64,000 nucleotides of DNA. Origin: Leptospiraceae bacterium (GTDB taxonomy: Bacteria > Spirochaetota > Leptospiria > Leptospirales > Leptospiraceae). Below are positions 37,356 through 46,213 of this stretch, piece by piece. The stretch is taken from the NCBI GenBank assembly GCA_024233865.1, contig JACKPA010000005.1, forward strand, positions 238,717 to 302,716, in the 5' to 3' direction. The position numbers were made by a program, and so were the translations under genes. The notes under the pieces were generated by a model. It did not search any database. It had not been told where the DNA came from and saw only the letters and a list, made by a program, of their open reading frames with translations. Each line of letters opens with the position of its first letter. Position 1 is the first letter of the stretch.

Positions 37356-38603
37356 ATGAAGTCTAAAAATAATGTATTAAACTATATATCATTAGGTTTT
37401 GTTTTAATTGGTATTGTTTTATGCTTGGCATTGATCCAAGAGTATTATGGGACATCCACAAGTCTATCAAACGCTATATGCACTTCTTCAGACACTGGAA
37501 TTAATTCGTGTGAAAAAGTCGCAAGTAGTAATTATTCTGCCGTTAAAAACGTCCCATTCTTAGGAGACATTCCTGTTGCTACGATGGGGTTAACTTTCTA
37601 TGGGTTGCTTGCATTTTTGTTAATAAACAGCATAATCAAAAAAGGGAAAGAAGAAAGCGTTTTTTTCTTAAGCTTTGTTTTGGTTTTATCTTTATTGGCT
37701 ATTATAATAGATTTAATTCTTTTTTTTATAGCTGCTTTTGTTATAAAGTATATATGTACTTTGTGCACATTAACTTACTTAGTAACAGTTGTTGTTTTAG
37801 TACTGACGATTATTCAGATTTTACCGCATTTTGAAAAGGATAAGAAGCAAATGATTTATAAAATTACGAACTATGCATTGAAAAATATCAGTCTCAATTT
37901 TTTGAATTATATTATTATTGTATTGTTATTTTTTGCTTGTGGAATGAGTTTGGGGTATTTTGCAAAAGACAAAAAATCTCTATCAATATCAAAAGAAGAT
38001 CAAATCAAACAAATCATCAATGAGTATAATACTGCAAAAGAAGAGAAACTTATTTTGGATGGAGTTCCTTTTGAGGGGGAAGCAAACGCACCTATTACTT
38101 TTGTGAAATTTGCAGATTTTAACTGCGGACATTGTGCCAATACAAGCCATATTCTGAGAAAGCTCTTAGTTGAATATAGCGGTATGATCAAGATTTATTT
38201 TAAAAATTTTCCTTTGGACGGCACTTGTAACAGGCTTGTTAAAAGAAAGTCACCCAATGGCAGCTCTTGTATCGCTGCTAGTGCGGCTGTTTGCGCTCAT
38301 AAACAAAATAAGTTTTTTAAAGTTTATACGGCTTTGTACAATGACTCTGATAAGGATGTAGTTCATAGTCCTAGTTCGGTTATGCAGATTGCAAAAGATA
38401 ATGGTTTGAGTATAGATGCTTTTAAAAAATGTCTTAGTTCGGATGAAGTTAAAAATTATATAGAAAAGGAAGTGAATGAAGGAGATAAGCTAAATATAGA
38501 AAGCACACCTCTTTTATTTATTAACAACAGAAGAATGCCAGCCGGAACACCAGAACCGGAAGTTCTAAAGGGTTTAATCAATCATTTAATAAAAACAAGG
38601 TAA
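37356..38603 (+). CDS. VKOR-DsbA fusion, disulfide-forming protein
   Basis: About 415 residues. The N-terminal part has several membrane helices of the vitamin K epoxide reductase family. It carries the loop cysteines (CTSSDTGINSC), the conserved Ser/Gly region and the CTLC redox centre near residue 138. A further helix leads to a periplasmic DsbA-like thioredoxin domain (about 235-415) with active site CGHC near 252 and the cis-proline STP near 384. One polypeptide thus joins oxidant and its quinone-coupled partner. I chose ATG 37356; a TTG at 37332 would overlap hisA by 4 bases. Confidence 0.9.
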   Translation: MKSKNNVLNYISLGFVLIGIVLCLALIQEYYGTSTSLSNAICTSSDTGINSCEKVASSNYSAVKNVPFLGDIPVATMGLTFYGLLAFLLINSIIKKGKEESVFFLSFVLVLSLLAIIIDLILFFIAAFVIKYICTLCTLTYLVTVVVLVLTIIQILPHFEKDKKQMIYKITNYALKNISLNFLNYIIIVLLFFACGMSLGYFAKDKKSLSISKEDQIKQIINEYNTAKEEKLILDGVPFEGEANAPITFVKFADFNCGHCANTSHILRKLLVEYSGMIKIYFKNFPLDGTCNRLVKRKSPNGSSCIAASAAVCAHKQNKFFKVYTALYNDSDKDVVHSPSSVMQIAKDNGLSIDAFKKCLSSDEVKNYIEKEVNEGDKLNIESTPLLFINNRRMPAGTPEPEVLKGLINHLIKTR

Positions 38604-39779
38604 ATGGATCTTTTTAATCACAAAGCAAGTCTTGAAGTTGCCTTGGGCAATGGTTATCTTTCTACCTATGAAATTACCAAGCTGGGTATTGGAGATGTGG
38701 TATTTGTTAGCCGATTGCTCAATGAACCATATCCTATTTACTACAATCAAATCTATTTTTATTCTTGCGAAGTGGTTGTTTTAAACGACCACTATGGAAT
38801 AAGAATTTCCAATATTCCTCAATCTAATTTTTTCTTACCTAAGGCAAATTTACAGCAACTTCGAGGTTTGCTGCCTACAAGGTTTATTTTTGATAAAATC
38901 CACCTTTCTTTAAACAATTTAAGAAATGCATCCATTGGAACTATTATATATTTAGGAAAAAAATATAATAAAGTGGAAAAAGCTAGGTTATACGTAGCTG
39001 GTTTTGAATTGGCTGAAGGAAATATAGTAGTTATAAAAGATAGAATCGGATTGGAGATAACTCATATCAATCCGTCTGAAATAAAGGATGTTTCTAATAA
39101 AACAAAATCTGGTTTTTATATAAAATCTCATCAAATAGAAGGGATGAAAAATTTTGATTTTAAAAGACCGGATAGATTGTCAACGGAGAATATTACAAAA
39201 TTAAACCAAATTCACAATGATGTTATTAAACATTTAAACCGTTCTGCTGCTGATGCAGGTCAGTTTTTTTTAAAAGATATAAAAGGTGTATTGTTTAAAG
39301 ATATCATTGAAGAAATAGCCCAAAATAAGAATTTTTTGATACTCAAGTTTTATTTTAAACCTAACACTAAAGAACCTTCTTTTGATGATTCTACACCAAC
39401 CTATATCATTCAAGAAGAAAATTCCAGAAATTCTTTGAGTCAAAGTTATATCAAAATGTTTACAAGACTTTATTCCGAATGGCAAAAAAATGATTCTATG
39501 AACTTTTTAATTTCTTATAAAAACCAAGGTTATTTGAATTCCATACATAAGAAAAAAAATATAGAAGAATTGATAGTCAAACCAATTGAACAGGGCTGGA
39601 AACAAACCTTTGATGTAAACTTACAATTCAAAGCCAAAACAGGTCGAATTGAAAAAGCAAAGCTAGTTCCAGAAGAAGACCTCGTTTTTTGTGTAAAAAT
39701 TGGAAATCCTAAACCGGACGAAGATTTTTTAATAGTTTACCCTTTCCATACATTAGAGCCAGTTATTCATCTTTTATAA
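38604..39779 (+). CDS. FliM/FliN-like SpoA-domain protein with permuted order
   Basis: 391 residues. Residues about 8-72 fit a SpoA (FliN) domain (ITKLGIGDVVFVSRL ... GIRISNI), and about 108-163 a second copy (LYVAGFELAEGNIVVIKDRIGLEI). The C-terminal third resembles the end of the FliM middle domain (EQGWKQTF ... YPFHTLEPVIHLL). Canonical FliM has the opposite order, middle domain then SpoA. It could be a divergent flagellar switch component or a relative reused elsewhere. It starts directly after the VKOR-DsbA stop. Assignment rests on recognised motifs only. Confidence 0.55.
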   Translation: MDLFNHKASLEVALGNGYLSTYEITKLGIGDVVFVSRLLNEPYPIYYNQIYFYSCEVVVLNDHYGIRISNIPQSNFFLPKANLQQLRGLLPTRFIFDKIHLSLNNLRNASIGTIIYLGKKYNKVEKARLYVAGFELAEGNIVVIKDRIGLEITHINPSEIKDVSNKTKSGFYIKSHQIEGMKNFDFKRPDRLSTENITKLNQIHNDVIKHLNRSAADAGQFFLKDIKGVLFKDIIEEIAQNKNFLILKFYFKPNTKEPSFDDSTPTYIIQEENSRNSLSQSYIKMFTRLYSEWQKNDSMNFLISYKNQGYLNSIHKKKNIEELIVKPIEQGWKQTFDVNLQFKAKTGRIEKAKLVPEEDLVFCVKIGNPKPDEDFLIVYPFHTLEPVIHLL

Positions 39780-39823
39780 TAATTCTAGCCGGATTAAGCT
39801 GTTTAGGAGAATAAGTCGGGAGC

Positions 39824-39871
39824 GATTTTTAACTTTTTTTATTTATTTCCTAAAAAAATAAGTTAAAAATC
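39824..39871. terminator. AT-rich inverted repeat, possible terminator
   Basis: GATTTTTAACTT (39824-39835) and AAGTTAAAAATC (39860-39871) are exact reverse complements around a 24-base loop. The stem is weak but lies between two genes. Confidence 0.35.
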
Positions 39872-39950
39872 TTACCTTAAATTATCATTGGATTATTCAG
39901 GTATTATTGAAAAATATGAACAGTAAATTCTTAAGTAGAGGAATACTCAA

Positions 39951-40805
39951 TTGTCAAACTGGAATATACTAAAACCAGAGATTGAACCTTCTGACTTTAT
40001 TATAGATTGCCGTAGCCAATCCAATTATGAAAGTTCAACGGTTAAAGGGGCTTATTACTTCCCTTTTATCAAAAAAGCTTTTGGGTCCGATGCCGAATCT
40101 CAAAAAAAGATTTATAACCCTTTAAAAAATATATTAGGTTTAATTGAAAATAATAATAAATCTAGAGTTATTGTATTTGATGAAGGAATGGGAATGTTTG
40201 CATCAAGAATGGTCTTTTTTTTAAGAGCGATAGGTTTTAAAGAAACTTTTTTGCTTGCAAAACGTTGGCCTTTTAATTGCGAATTAGAAGCAGGAAGCAA
40301 AATTATGGAGTTTGAATCTTCTGAAAAAGCAAAAGCACTAAAAGGTATAGTTGATAAGTCTTTTATGGAAAAAAACCTTACGAGACTCCAAATTTTTGAT
40401 GCTCGTACAAAAGAAGAATACGATGGAAGTATTCCAAGATTAAGCAGTCCGGAAGAAGGGACTTTGTGCGGTCGTTTACCAGGAGCCTTTTTATGGGATT
40501 GGAGAACATTGTATGAAAGCAATGGAATGATATTGGATAAATCTAAGTTTTTAAAAAGACTAGCTGGTTTTCCTTTTATGCCCGAAAGAACTACCATTAT
40601 CTATGATTATAATGGGGCTAGGTCTTGTTTATTAGCTTTATTGCTAAAAGATGTAGGCTACCAGGATATTCACACTTACCAAGGCTCATGGTTTGAATGG
40701 CGGAAATCCAACTTACCAAAACAAGCAGTGTCCATATATGGAATAAAAAATCAGGCAGCTATAGCTGCTCCAAGGGTAGGTGGTAAGGATAGAAAAAAAG
40801 TATAG
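39951..40805 (+). CDS. Tandem rhodanese-like protein, probably inactive
   Basis: Two rhodanese folds (about residues 8-110 and 125-270) as in thiosulfate/3-mercaptopyruvate sulfurtransferases. In the second, catalytic domain the active-site loop reads IIYDYNGARS. The cysteine expected in the C-x-x-G-x-R loop is Asp, near residue 219. Sulfur transfer by the usual mechanism is therefore unlikely; the neighbouring Cys in RSCLL is outside the loop. The start is TTG at 39951, supported by AGAGG nine bases upstream. Stand-alone gene. Confidence 0.75.
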   Translation: MSNWNILKPEIEPSDFIIDCRSQSNYESSTVKGAYYFPFIKKAFGSDAESQKKIYNPLKNILGLIENNNKSRVIVFDEGMGMFASRMVFFLRAIGFKETFLLAKRWPFNCELEAGSKIMEFESSEKAKALKGIVDKSFMEKNLTRLQIFDARTKEEYDGSIPRLSSPEEGTLCGRLPGAFLWDWRTLYESNGMILDKSKFLKRLAGFPFMPERTTIIYDYNGARSCLLALLLKDVGYQDIHTYQGSWFEWRKSNLPKQAVSIYGIKNQAAIAAPRVGGKDRKKV

Positions 40806-40825
40806 GCTAAGGAAAAAGTTAAGAA

Positions 40826-42301
40826 TTATTCATCAGACAACCATTCAATAGTATTGTTAATAATTTCCTTAAGCTTCACTTTCGATTTTGTATCATACAC
40901 TATTTTTGAATCTTGTGCCTTTTTTTGTTTCAAAAGGAAAAGTATTTCTTCATTAATTTTCGTATATTCCTTCCATGAAGTAAAAAAATTATTTAATTCG
41001 ATTTTTTCCTCTTGAATTTGTAATTCTTTTTCTTTTGTACGAATGAAATCCGAAAATTCCTGCTCTGCCTTTGTTTTTTCTTCTTCCAAGATATTTAAAA
41101 AAAGAGGGTCTTTGGAATATAATGAATTAATTATTATCCCCCTCATATTTAAAATTCTTTCAATAATTCCTTCTGCAGCCTTCTGTCTTTCTGATGTATT
41201 CTTAAAATTCGGAATGTCAAATTGAGATATTAAAGAATTTAAAACACGACTAACTTGAAAAGTCGAAATAACAATAGTATTGATACTATCAATATTTTTT
41301 AATTGTGATGAGATTGCCTGAAGAACTTCCTTTGTATGCAAAACTAAGGTTTCCATTACCTTGTCTGTTCGAGCAACAATTTGGTTAACCTGCAAAAAGC
41401 TATCTTCCAAATTTTCCATGGACTTAAAAAATTCATTAGAATCTTTTGTTACGTTTTCAATAGAATCTTTAATATCCATATAATAAGAATGTGCTTTTCC
41501 AATTTGTTCATTTGCTTCGGACGCAAACTCAACTGAGCTTAAAACATTAATTTCGGTAAGCTTTGCATCATCTTGTACCGCTTTAATTTTTTGGACTATT
41601 GCATGAGCAATTTCAGAACTTTTAACAGAATAATTTCCCATTTCCTGAGCAACTACTGAAAAGCCTTTGCCAAATTCTCCTGCATGTGCTGCTTCTATTT
41701 CTGCATTTAGTGCTAGAGTCCTTGTTTGTTCGGAGATTTTAATCAAGTCTTTCGTAACTTGCGAAATAGATGCAAATTTCTTCCATAATTCCTGGATAGA
41801 TTGTTTTAGCTCTTTATTTTGTTCTAATAGTTCCGAATTGGCGTAAACACCATTTGACATATTTTCTACACCATCAGAAATTTTTTTCTGAATCATGGTA
41901 GCAGCATCTAAAATACGGTTGTTTCTATAAATTAGTTGTCCTAATTGTGTTTTTATCTTTTTAATTTCATAAGATACTTTGTGGGTTTCGCCCGAAGATT
42001 TTTCTATTTGGCTCGTAAATTCTCTTGTTATCGAATGAATATTATTTGCTTCCACACGCAAATTCTCTGAAAAGAGTGAAATGTCTTTCATATTCCTATT
42101 TGCAGTAGTAGAAGATCGGGCAATAATTCTGAAAAGTGTTGTAAAACCAACAAGGAACTGATTAAAAATTTGAAATAATTTATAATCTCTAAATTTGTTT
42201 TTTGCATCAAGAACATCAATGGAAAAATCCCTCTCTGACAATCTCTGGAAGGAATTTTCTAGGAATTTATTAAACTTAAAATTACGAAACAGATGAACCA
42301 A
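40826..42301 (-). CDS. Cytoplasmic methyl-accepting chemotaxis protein
   Basis: 491 residues without a convincing membrane segment. The signalling hairpin tip lies near residues 195-235 (EQTRTLALNAEIEAAHAGEFGKGFSVVAQEM), flanked by long coiled-coil helices. The C-terminal 100 residues are charged and may form a sensory or localisation tail (KEKELQIQEEKIELNNFFTSW). The start appears to be TTG at 42301, since no ATG is available until well into the helices. The stimulus is unknown. It should couple to CheA/CheW arrays. Confidence 0.88.
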   Translation of the reverse strand: MVHLFRNFKFNKFLENSFQRLSERDFSIDVLDAKNKFRDYKLFQIFNQFLVGFTTLFRIIARSSTTANRNMKDISLFSENLRVEANNIHSITREFTSQIEKSSGETHKVSYEIKKIKTQLGQLIYRNNRILDAATMIQKKISDGVENMSNGVYANSELLEQNKELKQSIQELWKKFASISQVTKDLIKISEQTRTLALNAEIEAAHAGEFGKGFSVVAQEMGNYSVKSSEIAHAIVQKIKAVQDDAKLTEINVLSSVEFASEANEQIGKAHSYYMDIKDSIENVTKDSNEFFKSMENLEDSFLQVNQIVARTDKVMETLVLHTKEVLQAISSQLKNIDSINTIVISTFQVSRVLNSLISQFDIPNFKNTSERQKAAEGIIERILNMRGIIINSLYSKDPLFLNILEEEKTKAEQEFSDFIRTKEKELQIQEEKIELNNFFTSWKEYTKINEEILFLLKQKKAQDSKIVYDTKSKVKLKEIINNTIEWLSDE

Positions 42302-42407
42302 TTGCTTATATACAAATTTTTATCAAATAAATTAATATATAATTTATTTATATAAGAAATCTGTCAATCACTAAAGCTTAAAAAGGAAAAGGAAATTTAA
42401 TTAAATT

Positions 42408-42692
42408 TTGTACACATCAAGGACACCTGTGATTAGCATAAAAAGAAACTCTACTTTCCTGCGGTTTCCCAAGTATATGAAGATAAATTTGATGGACGTG
42501 ACTAGCTTTCTGGAAACACGGAATTTTTTGCAAAACAAAACAAAAGATTCTGATTTACATGGAATTAAGGAAAAACAAAACAAGCGAGGAGCACGCCCAA
42601 TGATTAAACATTGGGCATATATAGGTTTGGATGTCCATAAGAATTTTTTAATTTACAAAAAAAAGAAATATCGTAGTTGCTCTCTCTTTTAA
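42408..42692 (+). pseudogene. Possible IS110-type transposase remnant
   Basis: A 94-codon frame whose last part, from ATG 42600, begins MIKHWAYIGLDVHKNF. This resembles the first Asp motif of IS110-family transposases (yvGlDvHk) and then runs into a lysine-rich stop. The preceding 64 codons look non-coding. A perfect hairpin GCCCAATG...CATTGGGC (42595-42616) overlaps the putative start. The whole 42302-42759 gap has no other gene. Confidence 0.3.
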
Positions 42693-42759
42693 AATATCTG
42701 CTAAAATCACATTCTACGCCTCAATGCAAGCAATTTTTGAGAATATCTACTACTAAAAG

Positions 42760-43470
42760 TTAAAGCTTTGTGGTAAGCTCTTTCACGGAAGCATATATAT
42801 TTTCAGCCATAATTTCATGACCTTTCTCTGTTGGGTGAATACCGTCCAATTGGTTTAACTCCTGAATTCCGGCTACATCTATAAGCAAAAAAGGAGAAAG
42901 AGAAACATTTTCTTTTCTACTAATGTTTTCATAAATTCGTTCGAATCGTTTTGTATATTTTTCTCCCATATTGGGAAAAGCTTTCATTTTTACCAAAAGG
43001 ATTTTTGCTTTAGGATTTTTTCCTTTTACCATTTGTATTATTTTGGTTAGGTTATGTTCTATCAAGTCAGGGTCTTTTCCCATGCTACAGTCGTTTGCTC
43101 CTAATTCCAAAATGAATACATCAACTCCTCTTGATATTGTCCATTCGATCCTAGCCAATCCACCGGATGTCGTATCCCCACTAACACCGGCATTTATGAT
43201 TTCAAAATTTTTCAAGCCATCTTTTTGGAGCTTCTTTCCGATTAAAGCAGGAAAAGCATCATCAGGATGGGAAAGACCTAGTCCTGCTGTTAAACTATCT
43301 CCAAAAAAGATGATTTTTACGTTTTTATTTGGATTTTCAACTTTGTTTTTTTCATTTGAAATTTTATCACTATCCGGCGAACAAAAGGCAAATGAGATCA
43401 TCAATGCTAAAGCACTTTGTTTGGAAAAAAAGTTAATCCTAGGGTATAAGATGCTAAAAAAATGTTTCAT
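42760..43470 (-). CDS. TesA-like arylesterase/lysophospholipase lipoprotein
   Basis: SGNH hydrolase of the TesA type. The four blocks are FFGDSLTAGLGL (nucleophile Ser), NAGVSGDTT, ELGANDCS and DGIHPTEKGH (catalytic Asp/His). The N-terminus has a hydrophobic segment ending MISFAFC, a plausible lipobox with Cys30, then a Ser/Asn/Lys-rich linker. It is probably anchored in the envelope and cleaves thioesters, esters or lysophospholipids. The length of 236 fits one SGNH domain plus linker. Confidence 0.88.
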   Translation of the reverse strand: MKHFFSILYPRINFFSKQSALALMISFAFCSPDSDKISNEKNKVENPNKNVKIIFFGDSLTAGLGLSHPDDAFPALIGKKLQKDGLKNFEIINAGVSGDTTSGGLARIEWTISRGVDVFILELGANDCSMGKDPDLIEHNLTKIIQMVKGKNPKAKILLVKMKAFPNMGEKYTKRFERIYENISRKENVSLSPFLLIDVAGIQELNQLDGIHPTEKGHEIMAENIYASVKELTTKL

Positions 43471-43646
43471 AAAAAATTCCCAAGTCTACAATTTAATTGC
43501 CAAAAGACTAATGTAAAATTTTATAGAAAAACGTATATTGTCAATAGGGAATATAGTAAAAAAATTGATAATCTTTCTAAAAATAAAAATTAGTTTATGT
43601 CCAAAGAGCTGGATGAATTTAAGTAATCTTCCGGAGGGGACTGTTT

Positions 43647-43835
43647 ATGAAGTATAAAATTGAGATCAATAAGCTCAAAAATGGTTATATAGAAGCAAAA
43701 TTGATAGACACAACAACTAACCATCCGATTGAATTTAGAATTTGTGACACTGAGCAATATGTACAATCGCAAATTGCAGATTGGCATAGAAGGTTTAGGA
43801 TGAACGAGCCTGTTGAGGAAAATGAATTTCAATAA
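43647..43835 (+). CDS. Small hypothetical protein
   Basis: 62 residues with a strong GGAGG site before the ATG. No signal or membrane segment. The composition is protein-like (KIEINKLKNGYIEAKLIDTT ... WHRRFRMNEP). Its end overlaps the start of the following SGNH lipoprotein, so the two are probably translated together. Family not recognised. Confidence 0.6.
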   Translation: MKYKIEINKLKNGYIEAKLIDTTTNHPIEFRICDTEQYVQSQIADWHRRFRMNEPVEENEFQ

Positions 43836-44571
43836 GAGAATAATTTTCTTAAACCTTATTGTTTTGGTTTTATTTTCTTGTAGTAATTTTCAAAAAATTC
43901 CAAAATCCGGCTATTTCTATCCGGAATTTCAATGTTTAAAAGGTGAAGGTTGGAAGAATAAGGAAAAATACAATGTTTACATAAAAAATTGGAATTTATT
44001 CAGAAACCTTTACAACAAAAAAAACGGTGAAACCGGGCAAGCAAAAACTGTAATAGTTGGAAATAGCCTGGTTCATGCGTTCAGTGATAGCCTTATAGAG
44101 AGAGAATTTCCTGGAAAAGGAGTGGTTGGCCGGGGTATTGGTGGTGATATGAGTGACCTTCTTTTAAAAAGGATTCAAGAAAATGTTTTATCATTGAATC
44201 CTCAAACAATCATTATTGAAATTGGGGGTAATGACCTTATCCAAGGAAAGTGCTTATCTTACATAAAAAGTAACGTTCTTCAATTGATAGAACGAATTCG
44301 TTTGAATAACCCAGACACTAAGATTATTCTTACATCCGTTCCACCAACAAGAGTTATGGAATTAAACGCAATTTCTCCTATTTACAATTCGTTTTTGTCT
44401 CGTTTGCCAGAGCAATTTTATAATCTGTATTATGTTGACCTTTGGCGTGATATGATGGAAACGGATAAGCCAATCATTAAAAAAGAATATTCATTTGATA
44501 ACATTCATTTTAATGAAAAAGGTTATAAACTTTGGGGAAAATTATTAAGACCATATTTAAATAAAAAGTAA
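43822..44571 (+). CDS. SGNH/GDSL-family lipoprotein
   Basis: About 249 residues. The signal peptide ends LVLFSC, giving lipobox Cys20. SGNH blocks are VGNSLVHAF (Ser), GRGIGGDM (Gly), IEIGGNDLIQ (Asn) and DNIHFNEKGY (Asp/His). It belongs with platelet-activating-factor acetylhydrolase-like or GDSL esterases. The ATG at 43822 gives the best signal peptide; a TTG at 43813 is better spaced from an AGGA upstream. It overlaps the previous small gene. It is the second SGNH lipoprotein within 1.4 kb, from a different subfamily. Confidence 0.85.
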   Translation: MNFNKRIIFLNLIVLVLFSCSNFQKIPKSGYFYPEFQCLKGEGWKNKEKYNVYIKNWNLFRNLYNKKNGETGQAKTVIVGNSLVHAFSDSLIEREFPGKGVVGRGIGGDMSDLLLKRIQENVLSLNPQTIIIEIGGNDLIQGKCLSYIKSNVLQLIERIRLNNPDTKIILTSVPPTRVMELNAISPIYNSFLSRLPEQFYNLYYVDLWRDMMETDKPIIKKEYSFDNIHFNEKGYKLWGKLLRPYLNKK

Positions 44572-44589
44572 TGAAATGGAGAAGATTTA

Positions 44590-44829
44590 ATGGATAAAAA
44601 ACATATCAGAAATGTCGGAATTTATAGTGCAATCTTCACTTCTGCGAGTTGCGGAATTTGGGGTTACACTTTTGGTAAGTCTGTAGTCACCGGAAATCAA
44701 GAAGAATGGTCAATCATTTTGATGTTCGTTGGTTTGGTGGTTGGAGCAATCCTTGGTTACGGTTTCACTTGGCTTTACTACTATCGAAAGGCAAAAAGGG
44801 GAGACAAAGGAGTTTCTGAATTTTCTTAA
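44590..44829 (+). CDS. Small membrane protein
   Basis: 79 residues with two hydrophobic helices (about 11-30 and 42-64) and a basic tail after YYYRKAKRG, so both ends are probably cytoplasmic. The ATG lies 18 bases after the SGNH lipoprotein stop, suggesting an operon. No family recognised. It is followed by a strong hairpin. Confidence 0.6.
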   Translation: MDKKHIRNVGIYSAIFTSASCGIWGYTFGKSVVTGNQEEWSIILMFVGLVVGAILGYGFTWLYYYRKAKRGDKGVSEFS

Positions 44830-44843
44830 AAAATTACATATAA

Positions 44844-44892
44844 AATTGCTTATGATATAACCTCTGTTTTAGAGGATATTCCATAAGCAATT
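44844..44892. terminator. Bidirectional terminator hairpin
   Basis: AATTGCTTATG (44844-44854) pairs perfectly with CATAAGCAATT (44882-44892). Inside it CCTCT (44861-44865) pairs with AGAGG (44871-44875). It separates convergent genes and ends exactly at the stop of the radical SAM gene. Confidence 0.7.
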
Positions 44893-46143
44893 CTAAATTT
44901 TGTCAAAACAAGCTTGCAGGATTGCTTTTTCAAATTCCTCATTTGTTCCGTATGGATTACCAATTGTTTGTTCCCAAACTTCCCGTTTTTCCATACACAA
45001 ATAAAAGAATACTTCTTTTCTCCATTCCTCAAGGTAAGATAGCATTTTGTTAAAAAGAGAATTTTTGATAGAGTCCGGATAAGTTAGTTTTCCATGAGGA
45101 TCACTTGCAAATTCCATTTGGAGGATTTTGGAAGAAATTCCGGTATCACGAATCTTTTTAATAACTGGTTTGATAAAGGTTAATGTTCCGAGGGAAACAA
45201 AAGCAATTTCCTTCGCTTGGAAAGATTTTATTACAGTTTCAACCAATTCTTTGTATTCATCTTCCCAACCCTTATAGTATACAATAGGGTGGAAATGGAA
45301 AGAGACTTTTATTCCTTTGTCTGCAACCTTTCTTGCTGCTTCTAACCGTTCTGAAAGTTTAGCCGTAAAATGCTCTTCATTCGTTACAATTGTATTTGTA
45401 TTGAGTGACCAGCTGCAAATTATATTATTGGGAATTTCATTTTTTAGAAGGTGTCCAACGTTTTTTGACTTTGTTTTCAACTCCAAAATAACGTTTGGAT
45501 TTTCTTTAGCAAAATTTATCAGAGCATCCATAACTCCGTTTTTGTTTCCCCAAACTAATGAATCCGAAGACTGCCCTGTGCAATAGTGGTAGCGTCTATT
45601 TTTATCCAAAGGTATGGCTTTTAATTTTTCCGTAAATGTTTCATCAAATATGTAAGATTGCTTATAAAAAGATTGAATGGTACAGTAGCTACACCCAAAA
45701 GCACAATTTTCTACAACGTCTATATTTCTAAGGTTACAGCAAACTGTTTTGTCCGAAGCAACCGGACACATTCCATAGATTTTTTTATCGGATTTTTCTA
45801 TGGAAATCTTTTTCCCTTTTTGTTTTACTGGTTTTGAGGTATTTTCTATAAGATATTGTTTTGGTTCTTTCCTTAAAGACAAAATAAAATCATCCAAAAG
45901 TTTGAAGATGTTCTTTTTTTGCAGAGTTTTGGAAAAATTCTTTTGTGACCACCAATTTTCTAAGCTCGTTTCATTCCACATAGACAGGTCTATGGAATAT
46001 TCAATGGCTTTTTTTATCTCTTGGAAAGAAAAATTATAACGAAAAGATATTGTTTTAATAAAATCCTGTTTGTCCTTGGATAATTTTTCAAATGATGTTA
46101 CTTGAATGGCTTCTTCAAATTTTTGTTTATAATTTGTGCTCAT
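44893..46143 (-). CDS. Spore-photoproduct-lyase-like radical SAM protein
   Basis: The radical SAM cluster motif CAFGCSYC is at about residues 148-155. It is preceded by CPVASDKTVCCNLRN, in the SPL (SplB) family arrangement. A TIM-barrel-like core has CSWSLNTN and FHFHPIVYY. Spore photoproduct lyase repairs a UV thymine lesion in spores; a non-sporulating host implies another DNA or nucleotide lesion, or an unrelated reaction. The start at 46143 (MSTNYKQK) is chosen over 46158. The protein is about 416 residues. Confidence 0.8.
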   Translation of the reverse strand: MSTNYKQKFEEAIQVTSFEKLSKDKQDFIKTISFRYNFSFQEIKKAIEYSIDLSMWNETSLENWWSQKNFSKTLQKKNIFKLLDDFILSLRKEPKQYLIENTSKPVKQKGKKISIEKSDKKIYGMCPVASDKTVCCNLRNIDVVENCAFGCSYCTIQSFYKQSYIFDETFTEKLKAIPLDKNRRYHYCTGQSSDSLVWGNKNGVMDALINFAKENPNVILELKTKSKNVGHLLKNEIPNNIICSWSLNTNTIVTNEEHFTAKLSERLEAARKVADKGIKVSFHFHPIVYYKGWEDEYKELVETVIKSFQAKEIAFVSLGTLTFIKPVIKKIRDTGISSKILQMEFASDPHGKLTYPDSIKNSLFNKMLSYLEEWRKEVFFYLCMEKREVWEQTIGNPYGTNEEFEKAILQACFDKI

Positions 46144-46160
46144 AGACCCCATGACCACCC

Positions 46161-46185
46161 CCTTCGACTACGCTCCAGGGGAGCG
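46161..46185. repeat. Short CTTCGA-type hairpin
   Basis: CCTTCGACTACGCTCC with CGCTCC (46171-46176) pairing to GGAGCG (46180-46185). It resembles half of the REP-like element at 12853-12909 and is GC-rich against its surroundings. Confidence 0.35.
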
Positions 46186-46213
46186 CTTTAGACGTTATAT
46201 AGGGAAAGAAAAT

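Noticed and set aside
40112..40597. 161-codon minus-strand frame inside the rhodanese-like gene
   Set aside because: It lies wholly inside a supported coding region and has no family features or ribosome site.
42971..43516. 181-codon plus-strand frame opposite the TesA-like gene
   Set aside because: It is a mirror of the SGNH hydrolase coding strand, with no recognisable domain, and the minus-strand protein has four conserved blocks.
44893..46143. Reading the SPL-like radical SAM gene as part of a light-repair system with PYP
   Set aside because: It lies on the opposite strand, separated from PYP by three unrelated genes. Both are light-themed only by family name, and nothing in the sequence links them.
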